A stretch of 64,000 nt of DNA. Origin: Clostridia bacterium (GTDB lineage: Bacteria > Bacillota > Clostridia > UMGS1840 > HGM11507). The notes under the pieces are model-generated. The model searched no databases and was not told where the DNA came from. It saw nothing but the letters and a program-made list of their open reading frames with translations. This document shows, one piece after another, positions 59,746-64,000 of the stretch. The stretch's first letter is position 1. Every line of letters begins with the position of its first letter. Both the position numbers and the translations under genes were made by a program. The stretch spans positions 176,324 through 240,323 of the forward strand of contig JAFQLQ010000031.1 of assembly GCA_017414505.1 (NCBI GenBank). The letters run 5' to 3'.

Positions 59746-61995
59746 ATGAACTTAGATAAAAAATTCGGACTAAAAAACTACTGGATAATTACATATCTGA
59801 TTGTGTTTCTTGTACCTGTTGTAATTCTTTCCGTAATACTTTTTACGGTAGAAAACATGGTGCTTGATGTTACTGATAACTACAGCAATTCCATGCTTTT
59901 GCAAACTCAGAAAACAGTAGACGATGAAATAAAGAACATACACAAATTCATTTTGAATCTCAATACTTTTGACGAGCTTAACAATATTATAACGCTGGAT
60001 AATGTATCGGTGTATGACCATATGAGTTATTACGGCATTGAAAAAAATATTTACAACAGTGCGGCAAATTACAACATAAGCAATGATTTTTATATTTATC
60101 TTAAGAAAAGCGATGTTGCCATAACCAAATCGGGAATTCTGACCTCCCACAGTACATATCTGCAGTATGCAATTGATTTGGGCATTAATTATGAGGACTG
60201 GAAAACACGTCTTAATGAAGAAAAAAGTTTCAGCTTCTGGAAACTTCAAAACGAACAGAGTTCTGATGCACTTTATATGACTTATGCGCTGAAGAGCAAT
60301 AATTTTTCCGGAGAAACGGCAACAGCTGTAATTAAGGTAAATTCCAATCAGATAGAGGAAATAATAAATCAGAATATTTATGGCGGAACGGTTTTTCTTC
60401 TGAGCGATGATAATCAGGTTGAATTTACTTTTGGTTCTTCTATGGAATACGAAAAGATAAATTTTGCCGAGCTTACAGGCTTTGACAAAACAACCAAAAA
60501 GAGAATAAACGGAGTTGTTTCTCTTGTCTCTGCGGCAAAATCTTCTGTTGGAGATTATTCTTACCTTGTAATTACACCTTTTAACTCTCTTATGAAGCAG
60601 GTTGGACTTTTAAAATTCTGGCTTATTGTGCTTATTTTTCTTACGGTGCTTGTAGGTACGACACTTGTTGTTAAAACGGTAAAGAAAAACTATGCTCCTA
60701 TCGAAGAACTTGTATATCAGCTCGAAAGCACCTTTAAGGATGAAGCAGATGCCAATGATAAAAAGCCGCTCACATATGAAAGTATTGACGATATAAGAAA
60801 AAATCTTATCACGTACAGTAAAAAGTACAATTACGGGCAAAAAGCAGTTCAGGCATCTCAGATAAGCAAGCTTTTGAACTTTGAAATTGATAAGCCTGAC
60901 GGTTCGCTTGACCGCTTGTTTAACGAGTTTTCAGAGGGGAATATTGTTATTCTTTTTGAGCCTGTAAAGTATGTGGACTTTTTTAAGAACGAATCAGAAA
61001 GTGAGCAGATTGATACTGTTCATTTTATGATAAATAATGTTCTTGATGAGATTATTTCAGATGTGTATTTTCTTACAGCTAATGTAAATAAAACCTTAGT
61101 GGCGGTTCTTGCAGCCGATTATGCCAAAAGGGAAGCGTTTATAAAGGATATAACCGGCAGAATGGAAGAGGTTGTAAACTTCTTTGCGGAAAATTTTGAT
61201 ATTGATCTGGCAGTTTCTGTGGGAAGTCTTGAAAAGAATCCTGCTGATATACGTGCATCCTACATCAATGCTCAGGAAGTGCTTATGTATCATTCTGTTT
61301 TCAGGGAAGAAGACATTCTTTGTTATGATGATATAGCGGAACGTGAAAATAAATATTATTTCACAAAAGATGATTCAAAACTGCTTATAAACTATGTTAA
61401 ATGCGGTAATAGTGAGCAGGCGATAAAATTTATTGATGAAATTTTCGAAAATAATATTTATGTCAAGAAAATTTCCTATAAGTATATCAGAATCCTGTTG
61501 TTTGAAATAGTTCTTACAATTCAGAAAAGTATTGAAAATATTGACGAACTTATGGCGTTTGATGACAAGGATGTATTTAAAATTCTTCAGAACTTTGAAA
61601 ATATTGAAAAGTTTAAGGAAGATATTATGCTTATGGTTGAAAGTATCTGCAACCGCGGCGCTGATAACGGAGAAAATGATATTTGCCACAAAATTGTTGA
61701 TTATATCGAAGCAAACTATGCGGATATAAATATGAGCAACGATGATATAGCCGCTCATTGCGGACTTACCAAATCGTATATTTCAACTGTGTTCAAAAAA
61801 GAAAAAGGCGAGAACCTTGTTGCCTTTATAACCAGATTACGCCTTGACAAGTCCAAAGACTTGCTTCTTACAAATCTTAATATTTCTGATGTTGCAAATA
61901 AGAGTGGATTTGTTAACAGTAACACTTATATAAGAGCTTTTAAAAAGTTTGAGGGAATAACCCCGGGGCTCTGGAGAAAAAATATAAAAAATTAA
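59746..61995 (+). CDS. Membrane-anchored AraC-family regulator (second operon)
   Basis: The 749-residue protein has TM helices at about 12-34 (WIITYLIVFLVPVVILSVIL) and 289-310 (FWLIVLIFLTVLVGTTLVV) around an extracytoplasmic Cache-like sensor, then a cytoplasmic linker and an AraC HTH at about 645-748 (DDIAAHCGLTKSYISTVFKK, ISDVANKSGFVNSNTYIRAF). It has the same plan as the regulator at 51869, but the sequences are clearly divergent. It follows the GH20-like gene in the same transcript and should control this operon and perhaps the importer downstream. Confidence 0.88.
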   Translation: MNLDKKFGLKNYWIITYLIVFLVPVVILSVILFTVENMVLDVTDNYSNSMLLQTQKTVDDEIKNIHKFILNLNTFDELNNIITLDNVSVYDHMSYYGIEKNIYNSAANYNISNDFYIYLKKSDVAITKSGILTSHSTYLQYAIDLGINYEDWKTRLNEEKSFSFWKLQNEQSSDALYMTYALKSNNFSGETATAVIKVNSNQIEEIINQNIYGGTVFLLSDDNQVEFTFGSSMEYEKINFAELTGFDKTTKKRINGVVSLVSAAKSSVGDYSYLVITPFNSLMKQVGLLKFWLIVLIFLTVLVGTTLVVKTVKKNYAPIEELVYQLESTFKDEADANDKKPLTYESIDDIRKNLITYSKKYNYGQKAVQASQISKLLNFEIDKPDGSLDRLFNEFSEGNIVILFEPVKYVDFFKNESESEQIDTVHFMINNVLDEIISDVYFLTANVNKTLVAVLAADYAKREAFIKDITGRMEEVVNFFAENFDIDLAVSVGSLEKNPADIRASYINAQEVLMYHSVFREEDILCYDDIAERENKYYFTKDDSKLLINYVKCGNSEQAIKFIDEIFENNIYVKKISYKYIRILLFEIVLTIQKSIENIDELMAFDDKDVFKILQNFENIEKFKEDIMLMVESICNRGADNGENDICHKIVDYIEANYADINMSNDDIAAHCGLTKSYISTVFKKEKGENLVAFITRLRLDKSKDLLLTNLNISDVANKSGFVNSNTYIRAFKKFEGITPGLWRKNIKN

Positions 61996-62011
61996 CAATG
62001 TTTAACAGTAC

Positions 62012-62051
62012 AAAAAGCCAAAACTGCGTATTTTAGCGGTTTTGGCTTTTT
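62012..62051 (+). terminator. Terminator of the second operon
   Basis: Stem AAAAAGCCAAAAC / GTTTTGGCTTTTT with a 14-base loop. Confidence 0.85.
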
Positions 62052-62090
62052 AAGTTAATAAATTGAATATTATAATGAAATTTCTGGCTA

Positions 62091-62120
62091 TTTACGAAAA
62101 TATGTTTTTTGTGTTACAAT
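62091..62120 (+). promoter_or_regulatory. Promoter of the second importer
   Basis: TTTACG (62091-62096), 18 bases, TACAAT (62115-62120), followed by GAGGAGGA before the start at 62153. Confidence 0.55.
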
Positions 62121-62152
62121 AAGGTTAATTAAAAATCGAGGAGGATTTTATT

Positions 62153-63730
62153 ATGAAAACTAAAAAACTAATTTGCCTTGGTGTTGCTGCGGCTCTTGCT
62201 GCATCGCTTTGCTCCTGCGGAGGAAAACAGACATCTAAGACAAACGGAGCTCAGTCAGAATTACCCGAAACAAAATACGGAGATACTTATCCTATTCAGT
62301 CGGATAAAACACTTACAATGTGGTCGCACTTGCCTGTGGATCCTCAATACACCAATTTAGGTGATATGCCTATGTTTCAGGAGCTTAAAAAACGCACAGG
62401 AATCAATGTGGAATATAAATCTCCCATAGGTGCTCATAAGGAACAGTTCAATCTTTTAATTGCTTCAGGCGATTATCCTGATATTATTGGATATGACTGG
62501 TTTGTTTGTATGGGAAATCCCAGCAAGCCTATTGAGGATAACATAATTATTCCGCTTAATGATGTTATTGATAAATATGCTCCCAATCTGAAAGGTTTAC
62601 TTGAAAAATATCCAAATCAGGCAAAACAGCACAGAACTGATGAAGGTGTTTACTTCGGTTTTCCCGGACTTACTTCCGAGGAGGAAGAAAACTGGGAATC
62701 ACTAAGTATTTACCAGGGCCCTATTATCAATGAAACACTTTTTGAAAAATATAACATCGAAAAGCCCACAACAATTGATGAATGGTACAATGCACTTACA
62801 ACTCTTAAGAACAACGGAGTAAAATATCCGCTGTCCATCGAGGGTAAATCTCTTAAGAATCCCGGCCATGATTCCTTCCTGTTCGGAGCATATAACACTT
62901 GCTACAGCTATTACATAGACGATGATGGTAAGGTTACCTACGGACCTATCGAGCCTGCATTTAAGGAAGCACTTATGACCTATAACAAATGGTATGAGGA
63001 AGGACTTCTTGATGCTGAATTTGTAAGTACAGACGGAACTTTAATTCAGAGAAAAATCACAGACGGTTCTGCGGCGGCAACAGTCGGTTATGTAAGCAGA
63101 ATTGCTTTATGGGGTATTGAAAGTGATTTTAACTACGGTGGTATTCCTTATCCCACACTAAACAAAGGTGAAACACCTGAATTCGGTCAGTTAGCTATGG
63201 GCGGAGGCTACGCTTACTATAATGCAATTTCAACTCAGTGTGAAGATATAGAGCTTGCAGCAAGATATCTTGACTATGCTTATACAGAAGAAGGCGTAAG
63301 ATTACACAACTACGGTATAGAGGGAATAACCTATGAAATGGTTGACGGGGTTGAAGTTTTCCACGATGACATTTTACAAAACTTTGAAAAGGTTAATCCG
63401 TACAGTGTTCTTTATGCCTCAGTCAGTGAAAAGAACCGTGCAGATCAGAGAAACAGACTGCCTGCTCAGCAGGAAGCATTGGTAACCTGGAAAACCAATA
63501 TGGAAAAACACGGAATGCCTGCTGTTACACCAACTGCAGAAGAATCCGATATGATGGCAGAATATGACACAGAAATTCAGACTTATGTTGAAGAAATGGT
63601 TCTTAAATTTATAACTGGTAATGAAAGCTTTGATAACTACGACGCTTTTGTTGCAAATATAAAAGCGCTTGGAATTGATGAAGTTCTCGCTTCCAAGCAG
63701 GAACAGCTTGAACGTTTCAAAAACAGATAA
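62153..63730 (+). CDS. Extracellular solute-binding lipoprotein (second importer)
   Basis: The 525-residue lipoprotein has lipobox SLCSC near residue 22. The mature part is a large binding protein (FNLLIASGDYPDIIGYDWF, INETLFEKYNIEKPTTIDEWYNAL, FNYGGIPYPTLNKGETPEFGQ), longer than typical maltose-binding types and similar in plan to the one at 39345 but not closely alike. It should bind an oligosaccharide and hand it to the permease that begins downstream. Confidence 0.9.
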   Translation: MKTKKLICLGVAAALAASLCSCGGKQTSKTNGAQSELPETKYGDTYPIQSDKTLTMWSHLPVDPQYTNLGDMPMFQELKKRTGINVEYKSPIGAHKEQFNLLIASGDYPDIIGYDWFVCMGNPSKPIEDNIIIPLNDVIDKYAPNLKGLLEKYPNQAKQHRTDEGVYFGFPGLTSEEEENWESLSIYQGPIINETLFEKYNIEKPTTIDEWYNALTTLKNNGVKYPLSIEGKSLKNPGHDSFLFGAYNTCYSYYIDDDGKVTYGPIEPAFKEALMTYNKWYEEGLLDAEFVSTDGTLIQRKITDGSAAATVGYVSRIALWGIESDFNYGGIPYPTLNKGETPEFGQLAMGGGYAYYNAISTQCEDIELAARYLDYAYTEEGVRLHNYGIEGITYEMVDGVEVFHDDILQNFEKVNPYSVLYASVSEKNRADQRNRLPAQQEALVTWKTNMEKHGMPAVTPTAEESDMMAEYDTEIQTYVEEMVLKFITGNESFDNYDAFVANIKALGIDEVLASKQEQLERFKNR

Positions 63731-63772
63731 AATTCTTACTTTAAAGTATTTAACAGAAAAGAGGAAAAAACT

Positions 63773-64000
63773 ATGCAAAAGGCTCAGTCTAAAACAGTTG
63801 TTAAGCAGGAAACACTGGGCTCTCGTATTTCCAGGGATTTAAGGAAAAACAAATATAAATACCTGATGGTTTTACCGGTTCTTATTTGGTATATTTTGTT
63901 TTGCTATAAGCCTATGTACGGAATTTTGATTGCTTTTAAAAATTATACTCCGTCCCTTGGAATTATGGGAAGTGAGTGGGTAGGATTAAAGCATTTTATA
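63773..64000 (+). CDS. ABC transporter permease, LplB type, cut by window edge
   Basis: Only the first 76 residues lie in the window. After a basic cytoplasmic stretch (ISRDLRKNKYKYLM) the first helix is VLPVLIWYILFCYKPMYGILIAFKNY, closely like LplB-type permeases. The start follows GAGGAAAAAACT; the gene lies 42 bases after the binding protein and should form the second importer with it. Confidence 0.88.
   Translation, partial: MQKAQSKTVVKQETLGSRISRDLRKNKYKYLMVLPVLIWYILFCYKPMYGILIAFKNYTPSLGIMGSEWVGLKHFI

Noticed and set aside
1..64000. CRISPR array, prophage or transposon
   Set aside because: No regularly spaced repeats, phage structural genes, integrase or transposase-like frame were seen on either strand.

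Overview
The window is a contiguous stretch of a low-GC, Gram-positive chromosome, most likely an anaerobic Clostridia member of the gut or rumen type. This is inferred from AT-rich DNA, strong AGGAGG-type ribosome binding sites, textbook TTGACA-N17-TATAAT promoters, intrinsic terminators, lipoprotein-type binding proteins with LplB/YtcP-like permeases, S-layer homology (SLH) surface proteins, a glmS ribozyme, an ECF transporter module and an RqcH homologue. The genus cannot be fixed from the sequence. I saw no phage, insertion sequence, integrase or CRISPR array.

Layout. (1) 1-11.5 kb is accessory: a heparinase II/III-type lyase cut by the left edge, a large secreted beta-sandwich protein, an AraC regulator divergent from a GH3 beta-xylosidase-type enzyme, a D-lyxose isomerase family protein, an acyltransferase and a secreted stalk-domain protein. 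(2) 11.5-31.1 kb is mostly housekeeping: an EF-G paralogue, tadA, a P-II-like protein paired with a CPA2 antiporter, an RNA methyltransferase followed by ecfA1-ecfA2-ecfT-truA, a DUF5711 protein, a CvpA protein, rho, rqcH, pncB, and then glmS (with ribozyme), glmM and a stand-alone GlmU-type acetyltransferase. (3) 31.1-37.3 kb holds a small divergent membrane protein/XRE pair with twin operators, a DeoR-controlled glycerol-3-phosphate-oxidation-like operon (HAD phosphatase, GlpA-like, GlpB-like, DUF1667), a DUF3006 gene and tRNA-Ser(GGA). (4) 37.4-64 kb is a large Gram-positive glycan-utilisation locus.

The glycan locus appears to be organised as a 16.5 kb operon (two permeases, binding lipoprotein, repeat-containing secreted protein, 1226-aa PL21-like lyase with carbohydrate-binding modules, two SLH-type proteins, Gfo/Idh/MocA oxidoreductase, membrane-anchored AraC regulator), a divergent cytoplasmic GH13 enzyme, a second operon (an unassigned GH-like protein, a GH20-like enzyme, a second membrane-anchored AraC regulator) and a second ABC importer that runs off the right edge. 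The inferred scheme is that secreted lyases cut a uronate-containing, perhaps amino-sugar-containing, polysaccharide outside the cell; the oligosaccharides enter by the two importers and are trimmed by the cytoplasmic GH20-like, GH-like, GH13 and oxidoreductase enzymes; and the two membrane AraC proteins sense the ligand. The substrate is not determined by the sequence.

Several starts were moved inward from the longest open frame because the ribosome binding site or promoter position demands it; these are explained per gene. All family assignments rest on reading motifs by eye.
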